In this document: positions 1-8,078 of the stretch, one piece after another
Layout of the letters: every line of letters begins with the position of its first letter
Numbering within the stretch: position 1 is the first letter of the stretch
DNA from: Theionarchaea archaeon
GTDB taxonomy: Archaea; Methanobacteriota_B; Thermococci; Methanofastidiosales; SZ-28-30
Reading direction: 5' to 3'
Assembly (NCBI GenBank): GCA_018992565.1
Contig: JACVGW010000010.1
Span: 18,196 to 55,595, forward strand
Length of the DNA stretch: 37,400 bases
Notes under the pieces: generated by a model
Told to the model about the DNA's origin: nothing
The model's input: only the letters and a program-made list of their open reading frames with translations
Databases searched by the model: none
Program-made: the position numbers and the translations under genes

Positions 1-726
1 TGTCTCGGGGAAATCGAGGACTATCTCAGAGTCAGAAAACACTTCCTTTTGATACTCCAGGATTTATCAGAATCAATCGCCATTCCTGGATTCTTGAAAA
101 CCAGGGCCTGGCCAGAAGTCTGTCTGAATTCCTACTCCTCATGGGATAGCTATCTGGAATCGCAAAAAGGCAAGAGAGCGAAAAGCATTCGATATGAATA
201 CAGAAAAAGTGTGGACACCGGAACAAAGACGTTCATGGCAGATGATCTGGATCAGTATGGAGATCTACTTTATGACATGTATCTCAATGTATGCGACAAG
301 AATGAGAGCATAGTGAAATATCCCAGAGATTTCTTCAAGAGACTGGAAGATCATCTGTCCCCGTATACGAGGTGCATATTCGCAGAAACCGCCAATGATA
401 TCACAGCATACCTGTTCATTCTGGAGAATGAACACTGGATTTCATGCAAATTCGCAGGACGAACCTACGAGTCTGAAGATCCTTATGTCTATTTTCGGCT
501 CATGTACGAAATGATAAAATACGCTGCTAGCAAGGGAAAACCAATATCAGCAGAAAAGGCAGCTTATCAGGCAAAACTCAGGAGAGGATTCAAGATTGTC
601 CCCAAATTCAGTTACTATCACTCATACTATTCTATAGTTGGAGACATATATCTTAAATTAATCAAGAAGGTAACTGAGTTCAAAAAAATTGATCGAATGG
701 AATTGTTGGAATCGCTTCAGGATTAG
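1..726 (+). CDS. FemAB/GNAT-like acyltransferase, C-terminal part (cut by window edge)
   Basis: The reading frame is open from base 1, so the TTG at 49 is not the start and the N-terminal half lies outside the window. The visible 241 residues match the C-terminal half of the FemAB-like/peptidoglycan-recognition GNAT families. There is a W..YLES segment followed by a basic SIR.E.RKS helix, and near the end an ISAEKAAYQAKLRRGFK segment typical of these enzymes. The family transfers acyl or aminoacyl groups to glycans or other acceptors. The YLES...SIR pattern recurs in the gene at 8075. The gene's TAG stop and the TAA stop of the opposing flippase share bases 724-725. The substrate cannot be told from sequence. 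The family call is fairly secure; a role in envelope decoration is inferred from neighbours. Confidence 0.75.
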   Translation, partial: CLGEIEDYLRVRKHFLLILQDLSESIAIPGFLKTRAWPEVCLNSYSSWDSYLESQKGKRAKSIRYEYRKSVDTGTKTFMADDLDQYGDLLYDMYLNVCDKNESIVKYPRDFFKRLEDHLSPYTRCIFAETANDITAYLFILENEHWISCKFAGRTYESEDPYVYFRLMYEMIKYAASKGKPISAEKAAYQAKLRRGFKIVPKFSYYHSYYSIVGDIYLKLIKKVTEFKKIDRMELLESLQD

Positions 727-2177
727 GGGGGTTCCGGGTCGAAAAGGAATTTGCGTATGTCAATAATCTTGAATGCAACAATGCACAGAACGTAAAATCC
801 CATGCCCAGTCCAGCACCGATAATCATTCTGTTTCGGAATAGTACAGCCATCAGCAGAACGCCCATAGAGACACATGCTATCTTGAAGATATCGGACTTC
901 ACGGGACTGTAATAGGCGAAATCTTTCATTCTTATACTCAAATAGAAAAATTGCACAGACATTGATGCTAATGTGGCGAATGCAGCTCCATTTATTCCCA
1001 TTTTCGGAATGAGATATACGTTAAGTAGTATATTCAAAAGGAGAGCGAATACTGTAATATGCATGGGGACTTTTGGTTTTCCCATTCCCTGGAAGGTGAC
1101 AGAGAATATTGAGCAGAAGGACATGAAGAACATGGCCAGAGAGAGAACCATCAATGCAGTGGATGCTACTGCGTACTCAGCTCCAAAAAAGAGTCTGATC
1201 AATTCCTCAGCATAAATCACAAACAGAATGGTGAGCGGAAACGTCGCACCAGATGTGTATTTGAGAGCATCACAGAGATAGGTGCCGACATATCCCTTTT
1301 CCCTAGCCATGTCTTCAGAGACTGCGGGGAGCAGGGGAAGAGCCACACTTGAAGAGACAGATGTCATGATCCGTGCAATAGGAACTGCTGCATTGTACAG
1401 CCCCGCATCTGTGACTCCCAGGAAGTAGGTAATGCAAAAAATGTCAAAGCTCATCAAAATCATCATAGAAACACTGGTAATCGTCTTGGGAACAGCAAAG
1501 TCAATGAGCTTTCGCAAGAGTTGGAATGACTTTGATCCCGCAGTCAACGAGAGTTTCCCCTTGAACTTTCTCTTGTAAAACATGTATGCAGCTATCAGCC
1601 CCGAGATATCACCAAGGAGAATCCCAATGACTGCTCCTTCAGTACCCATGCCCAGAGATACCAGGACTATGGCAATAACGAGGACCGCCAGGTTATACAC
1701 AAGCAACGAATAGGTGTAGAAAGGAGATTCCTGGTATCCCAGAAATATCCCATCAATAATCAACCAGAGAGCTTCTACAGGCATGACCAGAACCACAATT
1801 CTGATGAGAATACCCAGATCAGGTTCACGGAAAATGGCACCCGCAATGGGGCTGGCCGCTGCAAAGATGATTATAGTGACAATGAGAGAAAGGGGGAAAA
1901 GATAGTACATGGCCGTAGCAAGGTAATCTTGAGCTGTTTTCATGTTTTTCATTGCTATTTCCTCTGACAGGTACTTCGAGAGGGCTGCAGCGAATCCTGT
2001 AAGGGTAAAAGAGGCAGTAATGATGATTACAGGCTCTACTGCGCTAACAAGTCCATATCCCCGCACATCCAGCATTCGAGCCATGCTTATCTTGTAAAAG
2101 TAGCGGACGAACCCTATGGCAAACATGGCCATGAAGACATTAAAGGTATGCCGGGCCAACCTACTACTACGATCCAT
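723..2177 (-). CDS. Polysaccharide flippase (Wzx/MurJ/MATE-like)
   Basis: This 484-residue integral membrane protein has about 12-14 hydrophobic segments across its whole length. Composition, length and pattern fit the polysaccharide-biosynthesis flippases of the MOP superfamily, which move lipid-linked glycans across the membrane. Features seen include an N-terminal R-H-T-F-N-V amphipathic entry helix, a conserved-looking IDGIFLGYQ region, and G.GKP near residue 370. I chose the ATG at 2177 because GGAGGGG lies four bases upstream of it; an in-frame ATG at 2195 has no such site. A TATA-like box at 2313 implies its own promoter and a leader of about 110 bases. It lies downstream of the first CapK-like gene on the same strand, which supports a role in exporting a modified surface glycan. 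The exact cargo is unknown. Confidence 0.85.
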   Translation of the reverse strand: MDRSSRLARHTFNVFMAMFAIGFVRYFYKISMARMLDVRGYGLVSAVEPVIIITASFTLTGFAAALSKYLSEEIAMKNMKTAQDYLATAMYYLFPLSLIVTIIIFAAASPIAGAIFREPDLGILIRIVVLVMPVEALWLIIDGIFLGYQESPFYTYSLLVYNLAVLVIAIVLVSLGMGTEGAVIGILLGDISGLIAAYMFYKRKFKGKLSLTAGSKSFQLLRKLIDFAVPKTITSVSMMILMSFDIFCITYFLGVTDAGLYNAAVPIARIMTSVSSSVALPLLPAVSEDMAREKGYVGTYLCDALKYTSGATFPLTILFVIYAEELIRLFFGAEYAVASTALMVLSLAMFFMSFCSIFSVTFQGMGKPKVPMHITVFALLLNILLNVYLIPKMGINGAAFATLASMSVQFFYLSIRMKDFAYYSPVKSDIFKIACVSMGVLLMAVLFRNRMIIGAGLGMGFYVLCIVAFKIIDIRKFLFDPEPP

Positions 2178-2243
2178 GGAACCCCTCCTTCTCATGGAGT
2201 TCAGGTATTCTTCTGGTTCCTACCGAGCTATTGAGTATCATGA

Positions 2244-2257
2244 GTACACCTGTGTAC
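2244..2257. repeat. Perfect inverted repeat in flippase leader
   Basis: GTACAC and GTGTAC form perfect 6-base arms around a 2-base centre. The repeat sits in the predicted 5' leader of the flippase mRNA, about 70 bases before its start codon. It could be an operator or a small hairpin; a 6-base dyad also occurs by chance. Confidence 0.4.
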
Positions 2258-2312
2258 AGTGACTCTTCTTCTGGAGCTGTGAGGCACCAGATGGTGACAC
2301 TTCCAAGAACCC

Positions 2313-2319
2313 TTTATAA
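2313..2319 (-). promoter_or_regulatory. TATA box for flippase
   Basis: Read on the minus strand this is TTATAAA within an AT-rich stretch. Transcription would start near 2290, leaving a leader of about 110 bases, which is long for this window. Confidence 0.45.
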
Positions 2320-2354
2320 CTTTAACCATTCGTTCTCTCCTTTCTGTGACCTTG

Positions 2355-3641
2355 CTAGTACGTAGCTCGTGAGGATGCGAGATCAACGTTCACGTGGGAG
2401 ATGACTGTTCTGAACTTCCCTCTGCCGGTCTCAGGTATGGAATCCACTCGCTCCAGTTCGACTGTTATTCCTTGGCCCACAGCCTTCCTGATGTTGTCCA
2501 TAAGCTGATTCTCCATGTTCTCAGTGAGTAGTTGGTGAGGTATCAACTGGACTATAATGTAGTCCAGGGTTTTCTGGGTCACTCTGAATTGTCTGATATG
2601 GGGGGTGGAGAAAAAATGTGCAATGAGGCGAGTGGGAGGAATCAACTCCCCAGAAGGAGACACAACAAAATCATCACATCTCCCTTCAATCTCCTTGAGA
2701 ACTGGAAGGGTTCTTCCACACTGACAGACTTCGTCGGAAGGGATTCCGATGTCCTGTAGCCGGTATCTGATAAAGGGCATGGCCCTGTTCCACAAGTTGG
2801 TGACGACGATCTCACCTCGCTCCCCTGGAGCTACTGGTTCCCCATCTTTCAGGAATTCCACAATTCCTCCGTCTGCATCAATATGCATGGTATGGTACTT
2901 ACATTCCCAGGCAATTGAGATCATCTCATACGCCCCGTATTTGTTGTATGTCGGGCACTGGAAGATTTTCTCTATGTAGGTTCGATGCCAGGGTAATGAG
3001 AGTTCTCCCCCCAGCAGGATCATTCTCGGAGTACATGGTAGACCAGTTTTTTCCACTGCGCGGGCCAGAGCCACCATGGCTGAAGGATGTCCTGCCAGAA
3101 TATATGGATATTCTTTTTGCATCTCTTCAACGAGTTCTGTGTCAGGTCGTCCTTCCATGATACCTTGGGTCCGCAGAAGAGACATTTTTTCATACTCCTG
3201 AAATTCCTCTGGATCTCTACAGAGGATGCAGAATTTGTGCCAGGGCCTCACTCCCTGGGCCAGATGAGTTCGCAACGACACTGCTCGCATCCTGGTGGCT
3301 GCATAACGATCATGCAACACTCTGAGTACACTTCCTGAAGCCCCTGAGGTTGACTCTATTACACAGTTCTGTTCAGAAAACCCAGCAGCCACGCTTCTCG
3401 AGGGGTATCCCTCTTTGACCTCGGCCTTGGAGGTAATAGGGATCTTCTTCAAATCATCAAGAGTCCTGATTTCCCCTGGCTTGATGCCAGCATTTCTAAA
3501 TTTCTCTTTGTAGAGACGTGTATTTCTATAGGCAAAATCTGCTATGTATCTCAATCGCTTTTCCTGAAACCTCTTGACGTAGTCCTGAGAAGCGTATTGC
3601 ATTTTGTATGCCAGAGGAACATATGCGAAAGCATTCCACAT
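2355..3641 (-). CDS. CapK/PaaK-like AMP-forming ligase, paralogue 1
   Basis: This is a 428-residue member of the phenylacetate-CoA ligase/CapK/coenzyme F390 synthetase-like adenylate-forming family. The ATP-binding loop reads STSGASGS (TSG.TG in the family), with one Ala in place of Thr. Further on come the NKYGAYEM motif, GEIVVTNLWNRAMPFIRYR...D, the CQCGRTLP Cys pair and a C-terminal GRGKFR, which carries the usual catalytic lysine. These enzymes activate a carboxylate as acyl-AMP. The open frame extends 97 codons further upstream, but the ATG at 3641 has a perfect GGAGGTGA four bases before it. It also gives a length matching the paralogues at 4504 and 5884. Substrate unknown; its place beside a flippase suggests envelope glycan modification. 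Confidence 0.85.
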   Translation of the reverse strand: MWNAFAYVPLAYKMQYASQDYVKRFQEKRLRYIADFAYRNTRLYKEKFRNAGIKPGEIRTLDDLKKIPITSKAEVKEGYPSRSVAAGFSEQNCVIESTSGASGSVLRVLHDRYAATRMRAVSLRTHLAQGVRPWHKFCILCRDPEEFQEYEKMSLLRTQGIMEGRPDTELVEEMQKEYPYILAGHPSAMVALARAVEKTGLPCTPRMILLGGELSLPWHRTYIEKIFQCPTYNKYGAYEMISIAWECKYHTMHIDADGGIVEFLKDGEPVAPGERGEIVVTNLWNRAMPFIRYRLQDIGIPSDEVCQCGRTLPVLKEIEGRCDDFVVSPSGELIPPTRLIAHFFSTPHIRQFRVTQKTLDYIIVQLIPHQLLTENMENQLMDNIRKAVGQGITVELERVDSIPETGRGKFRTVISHVNVDLASSRATY

Positions 3642-4011
3642 GGATTCACCTCCGTGATCGGGCAGCATCAGACCAGGAAAGACTCTCCAGGCTCCCTGGT
3701 TAATACTGCCAGTGATTGCTCCGGTGATTCCCATAGCAGCTAACAGTCTTAATAAGCTTTTCTTCAGTATTCTATACAGCGATACTGGCTGCCCGACCTG
3801 GTAGGAAGAGCCCGATCTGAGAAAGCTACTCTGCACGGAGAGAATCTGTGCAGAGAACGCTGCACGAAAGACAAGAGAATCTTGTGATACGAGAACTGCT
3901 GCAGTAATCTCTGCAGAAGGACACACTATCAATATCCTCTCTTATTGAGGCTACCAGCTTTCTTCTTGAAAAAATACACTCTCCTCACTAGATATCCGCA
4001 AGAAGGAGAAC
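3642..4011. other. Gene-free stretch between divergent units
   Basis: The minus-strand frame of the CapK-like gene stays open to 3932, but nothing in that extension resembles the family N-terminus. It does encode a hydrophobic patch (LLRLLAAMGITGAITGSI), which could be a remnant of a lost upstream gene. A weak TATA-like element on the minus strand lies near 3753. I see no RNA gene or repeat. Confidence 0.4.
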
Positions 4012-4409
4012 ATGGATTATTATTTCATGAAAAAAAAATACACCACAGGACTTACTCTCCTGATTGTCTTTGGGTTGGGTGGATGCTTGGTTTAAGATTT
4101 GTCTGAACATCCCGAAGAATCAAAGGAACCTCCTCAGGACTTTAATGAATGGTTTCAAAGACCTGTCATCCCCTTCACTACTATAGAACATGGAAGTGGG
4201 ATTGAGGATTTAATGCCATTGAAAGACGTGACCTGAGAAGAATAGGAGGCGGAAACCCTCTTACTGATTGGATGCTTGGACCTCATCCTTTCAGGCAAAT
4301 TGCGATAGCATATAACGATTCGAATCCTTCCCAATACTTCTACTACCACCTGGTTCTTTCTGATGGATTTGATGTCATCATATACTTTGAGGATACCTCG
4401 CCAATGTAA
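4012..4409 (+). pseudogene. Decayed lipoprotein gene (stop plus frameshift)
   Basis: AAGGAG at 4003 precedes an ATG at 4012. The first 27 codons encode a lipoprotein signal peptide: M-K-K-K, then a hydrophobic core and the lipobox LGGC. A TAA stop at 4093 falls two codons after the lipobox Cys. Past it the same frame stays open for 46 codons with protein-like content (PEESKEPPQDFNEWF) as far as the TGA at 4234. A +2 frame, open from 4206, then carries convincing coding text (PLTDWMLGPHPF..., DGFDVIIYFED) to a TAA at 4407. Together these look like one lipoprotein of about 125 residues broken by a nonsense codon and a frameshift. Sequencing error is the alternative. No known family recognised. 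Confidence 0.6.
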
Positions 4410-4475
4410 CTTCTCTATCAAGTCTAAACAGCATTCATGACCCAGACTCCTGCACGATGGTGCAGTGGCACAACC

Positions 4476-4482
4476 TTTATTA
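4476..4482 (+). promoter_or_regulatory. TATA box for second CapK-like gene
   Basis: TTTATTA is centred 25 bases before the ATG at 4504, predicting a leaderless transcript. It therefore decides the start codon. Confidence 0.55.
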
Positions 4483-4503
4483 GACATATTCAGAAGTTGT
4501 CAT

Positions 4504-5763
4504 ATGCTGCTCGAAACAGCTCAACTCTTGTGGAAGATCCGAAAGGAACAGTGGCTCTCTCCGGACATACTCGAGGACATTCAACAGGAACGACTGAGAA
4601 AAATGGTCGGCCATGCGTACAAGAATACTCGGTTCTACAGGGACGTATTCAATAGATGTGGGATTACTCCTCAGGACATCAAGACCAAAGAGGACCTTGC
4701 TACTCTCCCCCCTACGACCAAGAGCGACCTTCAGGACAGGTTTAAAGATCTGATTGCTTCAGGTTACTCCACTGAGAATTGCTATGTATACAATACTTCG
4801 GGGTCTACAGGTACTCCCGCTACTGTACTATATGATCCATATACCAAAGCTTATACAGGGGCTGAAGACTATGTCTTCATGTTTGATGTAGGGTACAGAC
4901 CTTGGGAGAAGATTGCCTACACCAAAAGAAAACCCTGGGCATCTCATCCTCTGCAGGCTCTTGGAATCATGCGAGCCTGCCACATACTGTCTTCTCTCCC
5001 TGAAGAAGAACAGGCCCGTCTCCTTCAAGAGATACATCCTTCGCTCATCATTTCATATCCCATTCTCCTGCACTCCATTGCCCGTGCTGCACGTTCTGAA
5101 CACTACACCGTCCATCCACGGGCTGTCATTGTGGGTGGAGAACTGCTCACCCCACAGGTGCGCTCTTTCATTGAGGAGGTCTTGTCCACATCTCTCTATG
5201 AGACATATGCTACAGTTGAATTTGCCACCATAGCCAAAGAGTGCTCCCACCACAACTGGCATATTCACAGCACCCGGTGTTTGGTTGAATTCGTTGAAGG
5301 GAAAATACTGGTAACAGGACTGATCAATAAGGCCCTTCCTCTCCTGCGCTATGAAATCGGTGACATGGGTGCACCCAAGAACGGACTTTGTCCCTGTGGA
5401 CGAGGGTACCCCATGATGCAGATTCTCGAGGGACGACTGGGAGACCTCTTCATTCTCCCCAACGGGAGAGAAATTCCCCCACTCCGCGTATTCAAGACGC
5501 GGCTGATACTGGATAGCAATGTGGCTGCAAAGAGATATCAGATAATCCAGGAGGACTATGACCATTTCATCATTCGCGTCGTCCCCACATCGAATTTCAC
5601 GAAAGCTATAGCCCAGCAATTGAGAGAGCAACTGGTAGAAGACCTGCAGTATCCTGTGAATGTTGAGATTGACGAGGTGGACGAGATCCCCTTGATTGAC
5701 GATCGCAAGCTGAGGGTCAATATCTCTCGTGTCAAGAAGAACCATTGCGAAGATTCCGTATGA
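4504..5763 (+). CDS. CapK/PaaK-like AMP-forming ligase, paralogue 2
   Basis: This is a 419-residue adenylate-forming ligase of the CapK/PaaK family. The N-terminus has the family pattern of a QQERLRKM...HAYKNTRFYRDVF helix. The nucleotide loop is YNTSGSTGTPATV, followed by LYETYATVEF, then LLRYEIGD, the CPCGRGYP Cys pair and GRLGD. The C-terminal catalytic-lysine loop is DDRKLR. A hinge motif is recognisable but GE(I/V)VVT is reduced to GKILVTG, so the protein has drifted. Start choice: the frame opens with a GTG at 4465, but TATA spacing and family alignment favour ATG 4504. The next paralogue follows after 120 bases with its own TATA box. Likely activates a carboxylate used by the acyltransferases downstream; the substrate is unknown. 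Confidence 0.82.
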   Translation: MLLETAQLLWKIRKEQWLSPDILEDIQQERLRKMVGHAYKNTRFYRDVFNRCGITPQDIKTKEDLATLPPTTKSDLQDRFKDLIASGYSTENCYVYNTSGSTGTPATVLYDPYTKAYTGAEDYVFMFDVGYRPWEKIAYTKRKPWASHPLQALGIMRACHILSSLPEEEQARLLQEIHPSLIISYPILLHSIARAARSEHYTVHPRAVIVGGELLTPQVRSFIEEVLSTSLYETYATVEFATIAKECSHHNWHIHSTRCLVEFVEGKILVTGLINKALPLLRYEIGDMGAPKNGLCPCGRGYPMMQILEGRLGDLFILPNGREIPPLRVFKTRLILDSNVAAKRYQIIQEDYDHFIIRVVPTSNFTKAIAQQLREQLVEDLQYPVNVEIDEVDEIPLIDDRKLRVNISRVKKNHCEDSV

Positions 5764-5854
5764 CTGCGACAATGAATGAGATATCAAAGTGACTCAAGGA
5801 GACACCAATAGATTCAAATATGAGAAGACGAGAGACATTCTCAGGAGGACTACA

Positions 5855-5862
5855 CTTATAAG
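5855..5862 (+). promoter_or_regulatory. TATA box for third CapK-like gene
   Basis: The palindrome CTTATAAG is centred about 26 bases before the ATG at 5884. A GGAGG at 5871 also precedes that ATG, so the gene may be read both from its own leaderless transcript and from upstream read-through. Confidence 0.6.
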
Positions 5863-5883
5863 GAACCAATGGGAGGAAATCAA

Positions 5884-7140
5884 ATGCTAATCCGGACAAT
5901 GTATTATCTGCCTCAAGTTCTGGCCAGGGAGTGGAAGACTACAGCCTCCATACAGAGACATTCGCTGGCCGAAGCACGCTCCCTGCTACGAGATGTACTT
6001 CGGACCAATGTATTCTACAAGAAGAAACTGGAACATATTACTATAGAGGAAATACAATCATGTGAAGATTTGTCTGTCATTCCTTTTACAACGAAAGATG
6101 AGTTGAGGAGAGGATTTCCCGATGTAATCTCGAAAGGGTACACTCCCGAGGGCTGTATCCATGAATCAACATCAGGTTCTACAGGTGATGTACTCAACAT
6201 CTACCATGATCCCGCTGCATACAGCTTCTATGATGCAGTATCTCTCAGGGAGTACATGGGGCTGAACTTATGGCCCTGGTATAGAATGTCATACATCAGA
6301 TTCGAGCAACAACCTGCAAGGATATTTGAGTATCTGGGGATTCTCCGTAAGCGCTACATTCCTGTGGCTGTTCCTGCAGAGGAACAGCTCCGTCTGGTGC
6401 AGAATCATAATCCTGACGTTGCCAGTGGGTATCCGTCCTCATTGTACGAAATAGCCCGCCTGTACAGGGAGAACCCTGGTTCACTGAGGCTGAAGATGGT
6501 TCTCTCCAACTCCGAACTGCTTACAGAATCCACAAGGGAGTACCTGGAGTCCACATTCAACTGTCCCGTTTATGATGACTACTCCTCTTTTGAATTACAT
6601 AACATTGGAGCTGAGTGTGCTCTCAAGAGCATGCATATACACATTGACAACAACATTGTGGAAATCATCAAAGACGGGGAACAGGCTGCCCCTGGAGAGG
6701 TTGGAGAGATAGTAGTCACCAATATCAGAAACAGGGCCATGCCTTTCATACGGTACAGGACGGGTGACTACGGCGCACTCGATGAAGAACCCTGCCCCTG
6801 TGGTCGAGGACTGCCAGTGTTCAAGAGCATTGAAGGACGGAAAGATGAGTATCTGGTCTTGCCTTCGGGCGGTCATGTTTCTCCCCGCGTATTCGACCCC
6901 CTGGACCTGATATTTCACCTGTACGTTTCCAAATTTCAGATTATACAGAAGAAGAAGGACGAATTCCTGATAAAAGTGGTTAGAGAAGCGAATTACCATG
7001 ATGATGTGACGAAAACACTTGTAAGAGAAGCAAAGAGGTGTTTTCCAGAGCCCATAGAGGTAGAGGTTATGCCAGTAGAGGACATTTCCAGAACAGGAAG
7101 AGGCAAGTTGCGTGCAGTCCTGTGTGAGGTGAACTCGTGA
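5884..7140 (+). CDS. CapK/PaaK-like AMP-forming ligase, paralogue 3
   Basis: This 418-residue protein is the most canonical of the three ligases. It has an ESTSGSTGDV nucleotide loop, the YDDYSSFE motif and GEIVVTNIRNRAMPFIRYRTGDYG. These are followed by CPCGRGLP, EGRKDEYLVLPSG and a C-terminal GRGKLR carrying the catalytic lysine. It is closer to paralogue 1 than to paralogue 2 in the hinge region. The ATG at 5884 is preferred over the earlier ATG at 5869 because both the SD and the TATA spacing point to it. The stop overlaps the GTG start of the GNAT gene by four bases (GTGA), so the two are translationally coupled. That coupling suggests the activated acyl group is handed to an acyltransferase. 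Confidence 0.85.
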   Translation: MLIRTMYYLPQVLAREWKTTASIQRHSLAEARSLLRDVLRTNVFYKKKLEHITIEEIQSCEDLSVIPFTTKDELRRGFPDVISKGYTPEGCIHESTSGSTGDVLNIYHDPAAYSFYDAVSLREYMGLNLWPWYRMSYIRFEQQPARIFEYLGILRKRYIPVAVPAEEQLRLVQNHNPDVASGYPSSLYEIARLYRENPGSLRLKMVLSNSELLTESTREYLESTFNCPVYDDYSSFELHNIGAECALKSMHIHIDNNIVEIIKDGEQAAPGEVGEIVVTNIRNRAMPFIRYRTGDYGALDEEPCPCGRGLPVFKSIEGRKDEYLVLPSGGHVSPRVFDPLDLIFHLYVSKFQIIQKKKDEFLIKVVREANYHDDVTKTLVREAKRCFPEPIEVEVMPVEDISRTGRGKLRAVLCEVNS

Positions 7141-8078
7141 TTCGGAGGCTTCGTATCTCTGACACGGATCAATTCGTGGACATCTTAAACAACGCCTTTG
7201 GCAGGGAGCTCCACCACATTGGAGGGCAGTATAGAGTGACCAAGAGGAGAATGAAGATCCAGTATCTGGGAATCCGGTTGCTGCAGAAATTATTCGGCGA
7301 TATAAGGAATCTGCAGGACATATTTGCGTACTATGATGGATCCACTGTGTTGGGTATTACCCAGATGGTTCTCATGAATGCACGGGGAGATCACTGGTAC
7401 ACGGAGATGACTGCAGTAAGGGAAAACCTCCAGAAGAAGGGAGTAGGGACTGCTCTGAAGCAGTTTACAGTAAATCACTACATGGGAAGAGCACGGCGAT
7501 TTTTTGGGAACCTCAGGGAAGAAAATGTGGCATCACTGAAAGCAAATACCCGGGCAGGATATATTCCATACGTGAGAAATATCCTGTTTAAGAAGGAACC
7601 ATCCAGCAGACGCGAGAACCGAGAGATTGAAGGGTTCAGGCGCTTCAAAGGAGATGAGAAAGGAGTGTTCGATCTCTATATGAAAACTACTCCTCCTGAA
7701 ATTGTAGAATTGGAGGACAAGACTCCCGAGGACTTCAGTTTGGGAATAATGATGAAACTACTCGGTCTTCTGCATGTGTTCACGGGAGAACACGACAGAC
7801 GGTATGTTATTGAACGTGATGGAATCATCTGTGCTTACTTTTCCTTTGAGCAGCTGTGGTTAACCTATGAGAATCTGGAGTTCATGGTTGATCCTGCCAG
7901 TGGTATATCCAAAGAGGCTGTGAATGATGTTATATCGACAGTCTCTCCTTCGAGCCATATAGTCTGCTATGTCCCTGAATACCGGGAACCGGAGAAGCAG
8001 AGCCTGATTGATGCAGGGTTTGAAGTAGAAGAACCGTACTTGAAGATTGTGCGAGTTTTCGAGGTGGATGAGCAATGA
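7137..8078 (+). CDS. GNAT-family acetyltransferase, two-part
   Basis: This 313-residue protein has an N-terminal GNAT domain. Strand and helix pattern ends in the acetyl-CoA pyrophosphate loop KKGVGTAL (residues 100-107), followed by N.ASLKANTRAGY, the usual final GNAT strand and helix. The second half (from about residue 165) looks like a degenerate GNAT repeat without a clear CoA loop. It starts with GTG inside the stop of the CapK-like gene and its stop overlaps the next ATG (ATGA). It is thus the middle member of a coupled three-gene unit. It may transfer an acyl group from CoA, or from an activated carboxylate, to an amino sugar or peptide. The substrate is not visible. Confidence 0.78.
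   Translation: MIRRLRISDTDQFVDILNNAFGRELHHIGGQYRVTKRRMKIQYLGIRLLQKLFGDIRNLQDIFAYYDGSTVLGITQMVLMNARGDHWYTEMTAVRENLQKKGVGTALKQFTVNHYMGRARRFFGNLREENVASLKANTRAGYIPYVRNILFKKEPSSRRENREIEGFRRFKGDEKGVFDLYMKTTPPEIVELEDKTPEDFSLGIMMKLLGLLHVFTGEHDRRYVIERDGIICAYFSFEQLWLTYENLEFMVDPASGISKEAVNDVISTVSPSSHIVCYVPEYREPEKQSLIDAGFEVEEPYLKIVRVFEVDEQ

Noticed and set aside
4155-4487. Minus-strand frame of 110 codons across the decayed lipoprotein
   Set aside because: Opposite to the protein-like plus-strand text that has an SD site and signal peptide; no promoter of its own.
4465-4503. GTG start 13 codons upstream for CapK-like ligase 2
   Set aside because: It lies upstream of the TATA box that places transcription at 4504, and the family N-terminus aligns with the later ATG.
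5053-5787. Long minus-strand open frame opposite CapK-like ligase 2
   Set aside because: It lies wholly opposite a gene with complete family motifs and its translation has no recognisable domain or promoter.
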